From Vibrio tarriae (GTDB taxonomy: Bacteria; Pseudomonadota; Gammaproteobacteria; Enterobacterales; Vibrionaceae): 64,000 nucleotides of DNA. The stretch lies in contig NZ_CP022353.1 of the NCBI RefSeq assembly GCF_002216685.1, positions 372,001 through 436,000 on the forward strand. Direction: 5' to 3'. Every line of letters starts with the position of its first letter. The first letter of the stretch is position 1. Both the position numbers and the translations under genes were made by a program. The notes below the pieces were generated by a model. The model saw nothing but the letters and a program-made list of their open reading frames with translations, did no database searches and was not told where the DNA came from. Positions 47,843 through 56,801 of this stretch are shown piece by piece.

Positions 47843-48026
47843 AGGCATTCGCGAACGCTTTGGTAAAGGTAATGCTGCGGATCCGGTAACGTTCACACGA
47901 TTGAAGTAGGTACGTTTTTAGATTATCACTGACGGGAAATACGCAGTGCACATCAAGCCCGGAGAGGAACTCAGCGTCAGCCATATCCCAGAAGCTTTGT
48001 AGAGAGTTACAAATAACGGTTTTCAT
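47841..48026 (-). CDS. Small hypothetical protein downstream of recD
   Basis: A 61-residue frame (MKTVICNSLQSFWDMADAEFL...TFTKAFANA) convergent with recD. No family recognised. It has ordinary amino acid composition and no signal peptide or membrane helix. The Shine-Dalgarno (AAGAG) is weak and distant. The longer start at 48068 would add 14 residues. It may be a real, vibrio-specific small gene or a chance frame. Confidence 0.4.
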   Translation of the reverse strand: MKTVICNSLQSFWDMADAEFLSGLDVHCVFPVSDNLKTYLLQSCERYRIRSITFTKAFANA

Positions 48027-48186
48027 ATACGATTTGCTCTTAGATACTGAATGTAGTCGTAAAAGCAATCCATGCGTGAATTGAGAAAGGTCTCAAGCGT
48101 CAAATCCTGACAAAATTATTGAACAACATTTAATCAAACTCGTGCATTTTACCGATCTATATCACAAAATAAAAGCGAAAAACGAA

Positions 48187-48211
48187 CAAAAAAGATGCAA
48201 CAAAGTGCATT
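48187..48211 (-). terminator. Terminator of argA
   Basis: On the minus strand ATGCA-CTTTGT-TGCAT (complement of 48195-48210) is followed by T6. A CATATG-TTTT-CATATG repeat lies between it and the argA stop. Confidence 0.6.
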
Positions 48212-48252
48212 TAATTTTCATATGTTTTCATATGCGTTTTAAGCTGTTGAAT

Positions 48253-49590
48253 TTACAGCGGCAGCATCAAAATTTTCGAACGGCGTTGGTAGTTATATAA
48301 GCTCTTTTTCGCCATCGGTAGCGCTTCCACATCGACCTCATTAAAACCTTGTTCACGGAACCAGTGCGTACTGTGAGTGGTTAGCACAAACAAGTGGCGA
48401 ATCCCCATCTGTTTTGCATGATGCTTGGTGTGAACCAATAAATGCAATCCGCGATGTCCATCACGATATTCAGGATGAATCGCGACACAAGCCATTTCTG
48501 CCATGCGTTCTTCTGGATAAGGGTAGAGTGCAGAGCAGCCAATCACTAAGCCATCTTTGTCGATGATAGTGAATTTGTGGATCTCTTGTTCCAGTTGCTC
48601 ACGAGAGCGGCGCACCAGAATGCCTTGTTCTTCTAGTGGGCGAATCAAATCAAAAATACCACCGATATCATCAATCGTGGCTTGGCGGATCTGCTCGGCA
48701 CTTGCCATCACAATTTGAGTACCGATACCATCAAATGAAAATAGCTCTTGGATTAATGCACCATCTTCTTTGTAGCTGACTAAGTGACTGCGCGGCACAC
48801 CGGCGCGGCATGCTTTTAAAGCGGCACGCAAAAAACGCATGGTGCTAAAGCACTCTTCATCATCTGGCGCACACTCTTGCTCCATGCTTTTAACGAGGCG
48901 TTCAACATCGCTCGGGAAGAGTTCGGCAATCGCGTTGCCTTTGGCATCGATGATCCCTTGCTGCGGGCAAAAACCGATCAGCTTGTCGGCTTTAAGTTTT
49001 ATCGCCACTTGGGTCGCTACTTCTTCGGAAAGCAGATTGAAACACTCGCCCGTGACGGAGCTAGCAATCGGGCCAAGCAACACAATCGAGCCTAAATCCA
49101 GCATGCGGTTGACGCCTTCCACATCAATCCGGCGAATACGTCCACTGTGGCAGTAATCGACACCTTCATCTATACCTAGTGGTTGAGAGATGATGAAATT
49201 GCCGCTCACAACGTTGAGCTGAGTTCCCGCCATCGGGGTATTGTTGAGGCTCATCGAAAGACGTGCGGTGATTGCGTGCTGCAGTTGCCCTGCCGCTTGC
49301 ATCACTAAGCCCAGTGAGGATTCATCAGTGATCCGTACACCTTTGTGATATGGCGTATCTCGATGATTTTTCTCAAGGATTTGATTGATTTGCGGACGTG
49401 CACCGTGCACGAGTACTACTTTAACGCCAAGGCTGTGCAGCAACGCGATGTCGCTAATGATGTTGGGAAAATTTTTATCAGCAATGGCTTCCCCACCGAG
49501 CATGACAACCATGGTTTTTCCACGGTGGGCATTAACATAGGGCGCTGACTGGCGAAATCCTTTGACGAGAGCGGTACTGCGAATTTTCAC
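48253..49590 (-). CDS. argA: N-acetylglutamate synthase
   Basis: A 445-residue enzyme that acetylates glutamate with acetyl-CoA, the first step of arginine synthesis. It has the amino-acid-kinase-like N-terminal domain ([40 protein letters not shown]) that senses arginine and the C-terminal GNAT domain ([47 protein letters not shown]). GTG 49590 gives [15 protein letters not shown], the family start; the frame extends to 49623. AAGGA is upstream. An ARG-box match is not convincing. Confidence 0.95.
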   Translation of the reverse strand: MKIRSTALVKGFRQSAPYVNAHRGKTMVVMLGGEAIADKNFPNIISDIALLHSLGVKVVLVHGARPQINQILEKNHRDTPYHKGVRITDESSLGLVMQAAGQLQHAITARLSMSLNNTPMAGTQLNVVSGNFIISQPLGIDEGVDYCHSGRIRRIDVEGVNRMLDLGSIVLLGPIASSVTGECFNLLSEEVATQVAIKLKADKLIGFCPQQGIIDAKGNAIAELFPSDVERLVKSMEQECAPDDEECFSTMRFLRAALKACRAGVPRSHLVSYKEDGALIQELFSFDGIGTQIVMASAEQIRQATIDDIGGIFDLIRPLEEQGILVRRSREQLEQEIHKFTIIDKDGLVIGCSALYPYPEERMAEMACVAIHPEYRDGHRGLHLLVHTKHHAKQMGIRHLFVLTTHSTHWFREQGFNEVDVEALPMAKKSLYNYQRRSKILMLPL

Positions 49591-49844
49591 GGCTGAACAT
49601 CCTTGGTGTTTAAATATGCGCAAATAATGACTTTTTATTCTTTTTTGAGCAAGCGGTTTTTTATATGACCGGAAGAATCTTTGGTTTATTGCAGATCCTA
49701 TGGGTCAAAATAAATGGGATGCAAAACAGAAGGATGACAAAAGTATGAACAGTAAGGTTGAACGCTGCATCAATCCGTATGAGCAGTGCAGTTAATAGTG
49801 CAAAGCCTCGCCCCAAGAGGTTTGGATAAAGCGAGATAAGCGGT

Positions 49845-50249
49845 ATGGCAAAAACGGAAAGCAAAAGTAAAGCCTTGAGTAAAGAGCGTTTGCTGTTATT
49901 GATCGCGATTTTAGGCTCGTCCTACGTTTTTATGCTGTACAGCAACCTCTTTGGCCGTCTGCAAGAGCAGTGGTTTCCCAAATCTGAGCTGTATGGGATA
50001 TGGATTGAGCAGAATGTAGCCCCTTATGCGGCACAAAAAATCACCATTGGCTCTCAAGGTATTGTGCTGAATGGGCGTTTGGTCACTACCCATTTTAACT
50101 ACGATGGCGCTCGACTCGAATTTACGGTGAATGGTCAGCCGTATCAGTTTGAGATCATGCTGGAGAAAAAGCAGATGAAACAGCGTTCGTCCGCTAACTA
50201 TCAGCCGGTTTATCAATTGTCAGAAAAAGTAAAAAATAATCGCTATTAA
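49845..50249 (+). CDS. Uncharacterised membrane-anchored protein, probably DUF2850
   Basis: A 134-residue protein with a single membrane helix (~17-35, LLLLIAILGSSYVFMLYS) after a basic N-terminus and a mainly beta C-terminal domain (~48-120: YGIWIEQNVAPYAAQKITIGSQGIVLNGRLV). It resembles the short vibrio DUF2850 proteins, recalled from memory and not certain. The ATG at 49845 has GCGAGATAAGCGG upstream. It lies between argA and mltA and could belong to the cell-envelope group because of its topology. Confidence 0.7.
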   Translation: MAKTESKSKALSKERLLLLIAILGSSYVFMLYSNLFGRLQEQWFPKSELYGIWIEQNVAPYAAQKITIGSQGIVLNGRLVTTHFNYDGARLEFTVNGQPYQFEIMLEKKQMKQRSSANYQPVYQLSEKVKNNRY

Positions 50250-50319
50250 TCAAACGCCAATTGCACAGTTTCACTGACTTTGTCATGCTCTTGGCAAACT
50301 CAAACCATGGATCTCTTTT

Positions 50320-51426
50320 GTGAGTAAACGTCTTCTTTCTCTCGCCAGTTTGGCACTGCTGTTTGGTTGTGCTCAGCAACCTAACGATCGTGCTCAGCAA
50401 TACCAACAACAAACTTTTCCACACATTTTGAATCGTGCCGATGTGGTTGAATCCAATAAGCCGCGTGACTATACCGAATTCAGCAAACAGAGTGAGTTGG
50501 TCGTGCAAGGCTCAGCCTCCATGGCCAAGATCTATCGACCGCTGTATGAACAATTGAATGAGTGGGTTCTGCAAAGCGGAGATCCTGCCACTTTAGCGCA
50601 ATTTGGTATTCAAGCAGCGCAGTTAGGTGGAGGGGATAAACAAGGTAACGTATTGTTTACTGGCTATTTTTCCCCTGTGATTGAGCTGCGTCATCAACCC
50701 GACAGCGTGTTTAAATATCCGGTTTACGGCTTGCCGAAATGCAACAAAAACTGCCCCACTCGAGCGGAGATTTACCAAGGTGCGCTGGAAGGTCAAGGCT
50801 TAGAATTGGGCTATGCGGAGAACTTGATCGATCCTTTCATCATGGAAGTGCAGGGTAGTGGCTTTGTTCACTTTGGGGATGATGATACTTTGGAATACTT
50901 TGCTTACGCCGGTAAAAACAACAAAGCGTATGTCAGCGTAGGTAAGGTACTGATTGAGCGTGGGTTGGTTGAACGTGAAAAAATGTCGCTCAAAGCGATC
51001 AAAGATTGGGTACTCGCTAATGATGAAGAAACAGTGCGTGAACTGCTAGAACAAAACCCTTCTTTTGTGTTCTTTAAACCACGAGCAGCAGCGCCAGTTA
51101 CTGGCAGTGCTGGCATTGAGTTACTGCCGATGGCATCGGTTGCGGGGGACCGTTCAATTTTGCCTATGGGAACGCCAATTCTAGCTGAAGTCCCTCTGCT
51201 GAATGCCGATGGCACTTGGTCTGGCGCACATCAACTGCGTTTGTTGATTGTGCTTGATACAGGCGGTGCCGTGAAACAAAACCATCTCGACTTGTACCAC
51301 GGCATGGGACCTCGTGCAGGGTTAGAAGCGGGACACTATAAGCACTTTGGCCGTGTGTGGAAACTCGGGTTAGAAAACTCGCCTACCCAAGCACCATGGG
51401 CATTGCCGCCGGAAAAACAGCAATAG
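50320..51426 (+). CDS. mltA: Membrane-bound lytic murein transglycosylase A
   Basis: A 368-residue outer-membrane lipoprotein with lipobox LLFGC (Cys17). It cleaves peptidoglycan glycan strands to 1,6-anhydro-muropeptides. The MltA core (GNVLFTGYFSPVIELRHQPDSVFKYPVYGLP, FIMEVQGSGFVHF) and the C-terminal 3D domain (IVLDTGGAVKQNHLDLYHGMG) with its conserved aspartates are present. The start is GTG 50320 with a poor ribosome site. Together with ampG later in the window it belongs to cell-wall recycling. Confidence 0.93.
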   Translation: MSKRLLSLASLALLFGCAQQPNDRAQQYQQQTFPHILNRADVVESNKPRDYTEFSKQSELVVQGSASMAKIYRPLYEQLNEWVLQSGDPATLAQFGIQAAQLGGGDKQGNVLFTGYFSPVIELRHQPDSVFKYPVYGLPKCNKNCPTRAEIYQGALEGQGLELGYAENLIDPFIMEVQGSGFVHFGDDDTLEYFAYAGKNNKAYVSVGKVLIERGLVEREKMSLKAIKDWVLANDEETVRELLEQNPSFVFFKPRAAAPVTGSAGIELLPMASVAGDRSILPMGTPILAEVPLLNADGTWSGAHQLRLLIVLDTGGAVKQNHLDLYHGMGPRAGLEAGHYKHFGRVWKLGLENSPTQAPWALPPEKQQ

Positions 51427-51469
51427 TTTTTCCTGATATTGTGCCGGTAGCAAACTGGACATTTTTGTG

Positions 51470-51501
51470 AAGAGTGCGTATAAATCGCACTCTTTATTTT
51501 T
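51470..51501 (+). terminator. Terminator of mltA
   Basis: AAGAGTGCG (51470-51478) pairs with CGCACTCTT (51486-51494), then TATTTTT. Confidence 0.85.
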
Positions 51502-51523
51502 CAGCTAGAGTGGAAATGTGGTT

Positions 51524-52339
51524 ATGCGTGAACTCGATACTCCTGCCTCCGACAGTTACAACCAACGTTTTGGTGGTACGCGCCGTTTGTATGGTTATAA
51601 CGAAGTCGACATTTTACGTGCCGCGCACGTGTGTGTGATTGGGATTGGTGGTGTCGGTTCATGGGCGGTTGAAGCTCTGGCGCGAACGGGTATTGGTGAG
51701 TTGACGTTGATTGATATGGATGATGTGTGTGTCACTAACATCAACCGTCAAATCCATGCCATGACTGGGACGATTGGCAAAAGCAAAATCGACGTGATGG
51801 CCGAGCGCGTTAAGCTCATCAATCCAGAGTGCAAAGTCAATTTGGTGGATGATTTCATCACGCCGGATAATCAACATCTTTATCTCAATAAATCCTTTGA
51901 TTATGTGTTGGATGCGATTGACAGCTTGAAAGCCAAAGCTTCTCTACTGGCTTACTGCCGCAGCAACAAAATCAAAGTGATTACGGTCGGAGGTGCGGGC
52001 GGACAAACCGATCCAACGCAAATCACCGTGGCCGATTTGACCAAGACAATTCAAGATCCACTGGCGAAAAAGCTCAAAGATCGCCTGCGTCAGCACCACA
52101 ACTTTCCAACCAACCCAGCGCGTAAATTTGGAATTGATTGTGTGTTCTCGACCGAGCAACTCAAATATCCTCAAGCCGATGGCTCAGTATGTGCCACCAA
52201 ATCAACCGCAGAAGGTCCAAAACGTATGGATTGCGCCAGCGGATTTGGCGCGGCGACGGTAGTGACGGCGACGTTTGGTTTTGTCGCGGTAGCACGCATC
52301 GTCGATAAATTGATTCAAAAGCATAAAGTGAAGGCGTGA
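51524..52339 (+). CDS. tcdA: tRNA threonylcarbamoyladenosine dehydratase TcdA
   Basis: A 271-residue E1/MoeB/ThiF-fold enzyme. It uses ATP to cyclise t6A37 of tRNA to the ct6A form. The nucleotide-binding VIGIGGVGSWAVEALARTGIG, the DMDDVCVTNINRQIHAM and the C-terminal STEQ...GPKRMDCASGFGAATVVTATFGFVA are typical. ATG 51524 is chosen; GTG 51518 is also possible. It is cotranscribed with csdE (5 nt gap); in E. coli CsdA and CsdE supply the sulfur partner system for TcdA (CsdL). Confidence 0.93.
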   Translation: MRELDTPASDSYNQRFGGTRRLYGYNEVDILRAAHVCVIGIGGVGSWAVEALARTGIGELTLIDMDDVCVTNINRQIHAMTGTIGKSKIDVMAERVKLINPECKVNLVDDFITPDNQHLYLNKSFDYVLDAIDSLKAKASLLAYCRSNKIKVITVGGAGGQTDPTQITVADLTKTIQDPLAKKLKDRLRQHHNFPTNPARKFGIDCVFSTEQLKYPQADGSVCATKSTAEGPKRMDCASGFGAATVVTATFGFVAVARIVDKLIQKHKVKA

Positions 52340-52343
52340 GGGC

Positions 52344-52778
52344 ATGATGAGTCCATTTCCCGCTCATCCCTTTGGTGATGACATTAATGCACAAACTGTC
52401 TTAGAAACCATGCAAACACTGCACGGTTGGGAAGATCGTTATCGCCAGATCATTCAATGGGGCAAACTGCTGCCTGTGATGCCAGAAGCACTGAAAAGTG
52501 AGCAAGTTCTTGTCTCTGGCTGTGAAAGTGAAGTGTGGCTAGTGGCCGAGCAGCAAGGTGAGCAGTGGTTTTTCTGCGCCGATTCCGATGCGCGGATTGT
52601 GCGCGGTTTGATTGCGATTGTGTTGGCGGCACTGAATGGCAGAACGTCTGCAGAAATTAGCGCGTTTTCGATGGATGACTACTTTGCCGAGCTTGGCTTG
52701 CTGGCGCATTTAAGCCCATCACGCGGTAATGGCTTGCAAGCGATTGTGGCGACGATTCAGGCTAAGGCCAAGAACTAA
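52344..52778 (+). CDS. csdE: Sulfur acceptor protein CsdE (SufE family)
   Basis: A 144-residue SufE-like protein with the accepting cysteine in VSGCESEVW (Cys60, or 59 if the second ATG is used). It takes persulfide sulfur from CsdA. The GAGGGC before the ATG pair favours the second ATG (52347). It follows tcdA in one operon. The csdA gene is convergent, not co-directional as in E. coli. Confidence 0.93.
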   Translation: MMSPFPAHPFGDDINAQTVLETMQTLHGWEDRYRQIIQWGKLLPVMPEALKSEQVLVSGCESEVWLVAEQQGEQWFFCADSDARIVRGLIAIVLAALNGRTSAEISAFSMDDYFAELGLLAHLSPSRGNGLQAIVATIQAKAKN

Positions 52779-52796
52779 CCACCTACATTTCCAATG

Positions 52797-52826
52797 AAAA
52801 GAGCCTCATCGTGATGAGGCTCTTTT
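52797..52826. terminator. Bidirectional terminator between csdE and csdA
   Basis: AAAAGAGCCTCAT (52797-52809) pairs with ATGAGGCTCTTTT (52814-52826) around CGTG. Confidence 0.92.
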
Positions 52827-52843
52827 ACTATTGATGCACAGGT

Positions 52844-54055
52844 TTACAGCAGAACCACCGCTTTATGGATGGCGGCGATCAAGCGTTCCACCTCTTCTGC
52901 GCTGTTGTACACTCCGAAAGAAATTCGCACCGTCCCTTTTACGCCAAACGCATCCATCAAAGGATGAGCACAGTGATGCCCCGCACGAACGGCAATTCCT
53001 TGTTGATCGAGTAAGGTGGCGAGGTCTTGATGATGCACGCCATCCATCACTAAGCTCAGCACACTCGCGTTAGGCTGATAACCGAGCACGCGAATATCAT
53101 CGATTTGCGAAATGGCTTGGTAAGCTTGCTGTTGCAGTTGATGCAAGTGCGCTTCCACGGCGGCTCGATCAAGACTTTGATACCAGTGAATCGCGGTGGC
53201 CAGAGCAAGGGCACCTGCCACATTCGGCGTGCCTGCTTCAAATTTTCCGGGCAAGCCGGTAAAGGTCGTACCATCAAACGAGACCTTTTCAACCATCTTG
53301 CCGCCGCCATGCCAAGGTGGCATCGCTTCTAAAAGCGCCGTTTTGCCGTACAGCACACCAATGCCCGCTGGCGCATACAGCTTATGGCCGGAGAATACAT
53401 AGAAATCCGCATCCAGCGCTTGAACATCCACGGTTTCATGGACTATACCTTGAGCACCATCGATCACCACCATCGCGCCTTGTTGATGTGCGGCTTGGAT
53501 GACCTCTTCAATTGGCTGGCGAGTTCCCGTGACATTGGTGATATGGGCGAGGGCAACGATTTTGCAGCGTGGTGACAGCAATTTCCGAAAGGCAGCAAGG
53601 CCAAATTCACCCGTTGTTGTCATCGGGATTTTGACCACTTTCGCGCCCGTTTGCTCAGCGACCATTTGCCACGGCACGATATTGGCGTGGTGTTCAGTTT
53701 CACTGACCAGAATCTCATCGCCGGCTTGTAATGTGCTGCGGGCATAACTTTGCGAAATGAGGTTGAGTGCTTCGGTAGCACCGCGCGTCCAGATAATATT
53801 TTTGCTGCTTGGCGCACCAATAAATTGTGCGACTTGTTCACGCGCGCCTTCAAATTGGCTGGTGGCTTGCGCCGTCAAACTGTGGCTACCGCGATGTACA
53901 TTGGCATTGTGCTGGCTGTAGTAGTGGCTGATGGCATCAATCACACATTGCGGTTTTTGTGTAGTGGCCGCACTGTCGAGATAGACCAGCGGGTTACCGT
54001 TGACGATTTGTTGCAGCGCCGGAAACTGCGCGCGGATTGCATCAAGATTGAGCAT
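52844..54055 (-). CDS. csdA: Cysteine desulfurase CsdA
   Basis: A 403-residue PLP enzyme that releases sulfur from cysteine to a catalytic cysteine. The PLP lysine is in YVFSGHKLYAPAG (Lys225), the active cysteine in RAGHHCAHPLMD (Cys362), and WTRGATEALNL and ETEHHANIVPW bind PLP. ATG 54055 (AGG upstream) is used; TTG 54058 also fits. It overlaps the yajL stop by 14 nt and is the last gene of panE-yajL-csdA. Confidence 0.95.
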   Translation of the reverse strand: MLNLDAIRAQFPALQQIVNGNPLVYLDSAATTQKPQCVIDAISHYYSQHNANVHRGSHSLTAQATSQFEGAREQVAQFIGAPSSKNIIWTRGATEALNLISQSYARSTLQAGDEILVSETEHHANIVPWQMVAEQTGAKVVKIPMTTTGEFGLAAFRKLLSPRCKIVALAHITNVTGTRQPIEEVIQAAHQQGAMVVIDGAQGIVHETVDVQALDADFYVFSGHKLYAPAGIGVLYGKTALLEAMPPWHGGGKMVEKVSFDGTTFTGLPGKFEAGTPNVAGALALATAIHWYQSLDRAAVEAHLHQLQQQAYQAISQIDDIRVLGYQPNASVLSLVMDGVHHQDLATLLDQQGIAVRAGHHCAHPLMDAFGVKGTVRISFGVYNSAEEVERLIAAIHKAVVLL

Positions 54056-54647
54056 CAATAAAACCTGAAAGTTCGGTCAGTTGTTGAGGATGAAGAACCA
54101 TGGGGGCGGCAACGTGTTGCGCCAATTCCACGCCTGCGAGCAGTGCAATCATGGCGAGCGCAAACTCCAGCGCGGTGCCTGGCCCTTGGCTGGTGAGTAA
54201 ATGTTGCGTGGCATAATAACAGACGCGCTGACGACTCAGGCGCTCTGAAGGAATATGGTCAAAAAAGTTGGGGTGACAAGTCATGCGTGCGCCGACAAAT
54301 TTCTGCTGTTTGGCGAAAACCAGTGCAGGTGTCGCGCAAATCGCGGCAACCAGTTTGCCTTGTTGTGAGAACGCATCAATCAGTGCAAGTAGCGGTGTAC
54401 TATCGGCAAACGCTTGCGCTCCGCCCACACCTCCGGGCAGTGCCAGTGCATCAAACGCTTCTGCCGAGCACGTTTCAAGCGTCTGCTCTGCAGTCAACCA
54501 AACACCCCGTGAGCCTTGCACTTGTAACTTGTCACCGACCGCTGCCATAGTGACCTGAAATCCTGCTCGCACCAAAGTATCGACGATGATGACAGTTTCC
54601 ATCTCCTCGCTGCCATGGGCGACGGGGACGAGAATTCGTTTACTCAT
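54042..54647 (-). CDS. yajL: DJ-1/PfpI family protein YajL
   Basis: A 201-residue DJ-1-superfamily protein. The nucleophilic cysteine is in VAAICATPALV (Cys104), and the HGSEEMETV glutamate is the usual partner. YajL acts as a stress chaperone and has been proposed as a deglycase of glyoxal-damaged proteins; that activity is disputed. ATG 54647 (TTGGAGCAAGG upstream) replaces the 54659 start. It overlaps panE by 4 nt (ATGA) and csdA by 14 nt. Confidence 0.9.
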   Translation of the reverse strand: MSKRILVPVAHGSEEMETVIIVDTLVRAGFQVTMAAVGDKLQVQGSRGVWLTAEQTLETCSAEAFDALALPGGVGGAQAFADSTPLLALIDAFSQQGKLVAAICATPALVFAKQQKFVGARMTCHPNFFDHIPSERLSRQRVCYYATQHLLTSQGPGTALEFALAMIALLAGVELAQHVAAPMVLHPQQLTELSGFIDAQS

Positions 54648-55534
54648 GCCTTGCTCCAACTCTGCTCTAAGGTTTTGATTTGTTGATATAACTTGCTGTT
54701 TACCGGAGTTGCAATGCCATGCTGTTCGCCTTTGCGTACTACGTAGCCGGTAATAAAGTCTATCTCGGTTGGACGTCGGTGGAAAACATCTTGATGCATG
54801 GAAGATCGATTGGCTGCCGTTGAATGGATCACTTGATAAATCAACTCATGCAATACAGCTCTATCACTGTGCACGTTTTCAGCCTGCATTACTGCCACCA
54901 CCTCATCTAAAATGGCAGTGATGATCGGCGTAAATTCAGGTGCAGCTAATGCACCGTTGGCGCATTGATGAATCGCGGTTAGCGGATTTATCGCACAATT
55001 CACCGCGAGTTTGCGCCACAAAGCCTGTTGGATCTCTGGATTCCATGTCGCTGGTGAGAGGGCGTGCTGAAAAACTTCAGCGATAAAATCGCAGCGTGCT
55101 CCGAGAGGATTGTAAGGGCCGATCTGGGTTTGCCCTAAGCCAGTATGACGAACTTGGCTAAGCGTCATTTTGAGTGCACCGTGGGTTGTGGTGGCAAGCA
55201 CAACCGGGAAGTTGGCCACAGATTCGTGGATGGCTTCGACTGCGCCCATGCCATTGTGCATAAACAGCAAAATGGTTTCTCGATTCAGATGGGGGAGCAA
55301 AGGCTGTAATGCCGTTTCGACTTGCCAAGCCTTGACGGTGATCAGCAGTAAATCGGCATGGATGAGCGTGTCTAAATTTTGATTACAAAATGAGATGGGC
55401 TCTTCTTCATCGAGCTGTAGCGTTATGGTCGGCTGAGCTTGACGGCTCCATACCGCGACTTGATGACCTGCACTATGTAAGTGCAGCGCCCACAAAGAGC
55501 CGACAGCTCCTGGGCCAAGTACCACAATATTCAT
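54644..55534 (-). CDS. panE: 2-dehydropantoate 2-reductase
   Basis: A 296-residue NADPH-dependent ketopantoate reductase in pantothenate and CoA synthesis. The Rossmann motif is VVLGPGAVGSLWALHL; the C-terminal domain has LAVNCAINPLTAIHQCANG and FHRRPTEIDFITGYVVRKG, with the conserved catalytic lysine area just before NCA. Good AGGGGA precedes ATG 55534. It leads the panE-yajL-csdA operon. Confidence 0.93.
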   Translation of the reverse strand: MNIVVLGPGAVGSLWALHLHSAGHQVAVWSRQAQPTITLQLDEEEPISFCNQNLDTLIHADLLLITVKAWQVETALQPLLPHLNRETILLFMHNGMGAVEAIHESVANFPVVLATTTHGALKMTLSQVRHTGLGQTQIGPYNPLGARCDFIAEVFQHALSPATWNPEIQQALWRKLAVNCAINPLTAIHQCANGALAAPEFTPIITAILDEVVAVMQAENVHSDRAVLHELIYQVIHSTAANRSSMHQDVFHRRPTEIDFITGYVVRKGEQHGIATPVNSKLYQQIKTLEQSWSKA

Positions 55535-55596
55535 CTCTGTCCCCTGCTGAAAATCGAATGCGCCAAGGATAACGAGGGGAGTTTTGAAAGCAATAA

Positions 55597-55622
55597 AAAA
55601 TGGCGCGAAGTCGCGCCATTTT
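55597..55622 (-). terminator. Terminator of ompK
   Basis: AAAATGGCGCGA (55597-55608) and TCGCGCCATTTT (55611-55622) form a tight stem; the minus-strand U run follows. Confidence 0.88.
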
Positions 55623-55673
55623 CACTGTTTAGGCTCTTTTCCTGTTTAGGAAGGAGCGTGCAGATGTCTACAA

Positions 55674-56474
55674 TTAGAACTTGTAAGTTACTGCTACGTA
55701 ATGGCCGAAGCCTGTTGACTTGAAGCCATCGGTATCTTTAATCCCGTAAACGTCTTTGTAGCCTTTTAGACCGTAGCCTACAGCGAAACGATCTGAATGC
55801 CAGTAGATACCGTTAAACATCGCACCGCCGTTGCTGGCTGTTGAGTATTCATCTTTTAGGCCGAATTGGTAATCGATGTAGCCTTGGTAAGAGATGAATG
55901 AACCGTTTTCGAAGAAGTAGAAAGGTTTAAACCAGTTAGTCGAGATCTGGAAACCGTTCCAATCTTTGCGGTTGCCATCATAAGTACCGTAGAGGTTCAG
56001 GCCAACTTTGCCAAACCATGGAACCATCACATCAGAACCAAGACCAATTTTCTGGTTGTTTACAGAAAATGCGTTAGTGTCAAAGTCTGTACCGTCCCAT
56101 TCGAACAGTGATGCAACGTAAACTTCTTGTACTGGACCGAAAGACATATCAACGCCAGTCAATGCATCCAGAGACATACGTGGAGCAAACTTCATGAAGA
56201 TTTTTGGATCGCCAACTTTGTCACTGCTTTTGTTCGTTGCTAAGTTAAACACGTCAACGTAACCGTACAGATCAAAGATGCCAGAACGACCGCCAAATTC
56301 CATTTCCAGATAATCATGAGATGATTTGCCTGGAAGTTCGTCGAATGCACCCATCAGGTTAAATTGCATCCACTTGTAATCGTTTTTGTGGATATCGCCA
56401 TCTGAGTAGTCAGCGGCCAGAACAGGTGCTGAAGTTGCTGCCAATAGGCTTAAAGCAAGAAGTGATTTACGCAT
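55674..56474 (-). CDS. ompK: Outer membrane protein OmpK (Tsx-like nucleoside channel family)
   Basis: A 266-residue outer-membrane barrel. A 20-residue signal peptide (MRKSLLALSLLAATSAPVLA) precedes ADYSDGDIHKNDYKWMQFN; the chain ends TYKF with the aromatic last residue of barrels. OmpK is the phage KVP40 receptor in vibrios and is related to Tsx, a nucleoside channel, and it may admit nucleosides taken up further by NupC. ATG 56474 is used; the open frame reaches 56564. A CRP-type site lies upstream. It is monocistronic. Confidence 0.9.
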   Translation of the reverse strand: MRKSLLALSLLAATSAPVLAADYSDGDIHKNDYKWMQFNLMGAFDELPGKSSHDYLEMEFGGRSGIFDLYGYVDVFNLATNKSSDKVGDPKIFMKFAPRMSLDALTGVDMSFGPVQEVYVASLFEWDGTDFDTNAFSVNNQKIGLGSDVMVPWFGKVGLNLYGTYDGNRKDWNGFQISTNWFKPFYFFENGSFISYQGYIDYQFGLKDEYSTASNGGAMFNGIYWHSDRFAVGYGLKGYKDVYGIKDTDGFKSTGFGHYVAVTYKF

Positions 56475-56600
56475 AAGGGGAACTCTCTGTAAGTGTGTTG
56501 TGTATGGCGGCCGCTTAACTGCAGCTCGTTCAACTGGCGGGCATAATAACGATAAAAATCGCAATTAAAAGTGATAAGAAGTGCAAAATTAAAGGCATTG
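56475..56600 (-). other. Upstream region of ompK
   Basis: AT-rich DNA between ompK and the CRP-type site, expected to contain the ompK promoter. No clear -10/-35 pair chosen. Confidence 0.35.
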
Positions 56601-56616
56601 AGTGACTGAAATCACA
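56601..56616. promoter_or_regulatory. Putative CRP site upstream of ompK
   Basis: AGTGA-CTGAAA-TCACA fits TGTGA-N6-TCACA at nine of ten core positions. It lies ~127-142 bp from the ompK start and ~190 bp from the LON-domain gene. Tsx in E. coli is CRP-controlled. Confidence 0.6.
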
Positions 56617-56743
56617 CCTTTGTTAATTAGTTTTGAACTTATTTTGTATTTCACTTTTTTGCATTTTTATTGTGATATTGATCGCTTTGTTTGCGGGTTG
56701 ACTAAACTTATACGCTAATCGATAAACCAACAAATTCAGTGAG

Positions 56744-56771
56744 TGATCGACGAATGAACTCTTTTCGTATA
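56744..56771 (+). promoter_or_regulatory. Putative ECF-sigma promoter of the LON-domain gene
   Basis: TGATC (56744-56748), N17, CGTATA (56766-56771), 30 nt before the ATG. The same motif with the same spacing precedes the ECF sigma gene. TGATC is the known -35 core of ChrR-linked sigma-E promoters in Rhodobacter. Confidence 0.55.
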
Positions 56772-56801
56772 CCTAAGTAAATTTATGAAAAGGAGTGAGT
56801 A

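Noticed and set aside
49661..49864. A minus-strand 67-codon hydrophobic frame between argA and the DUF2850-like gene.
   Set aside because: Hydrophobic but with no ribosome site or family match, and it overlaps the start of the next gene.
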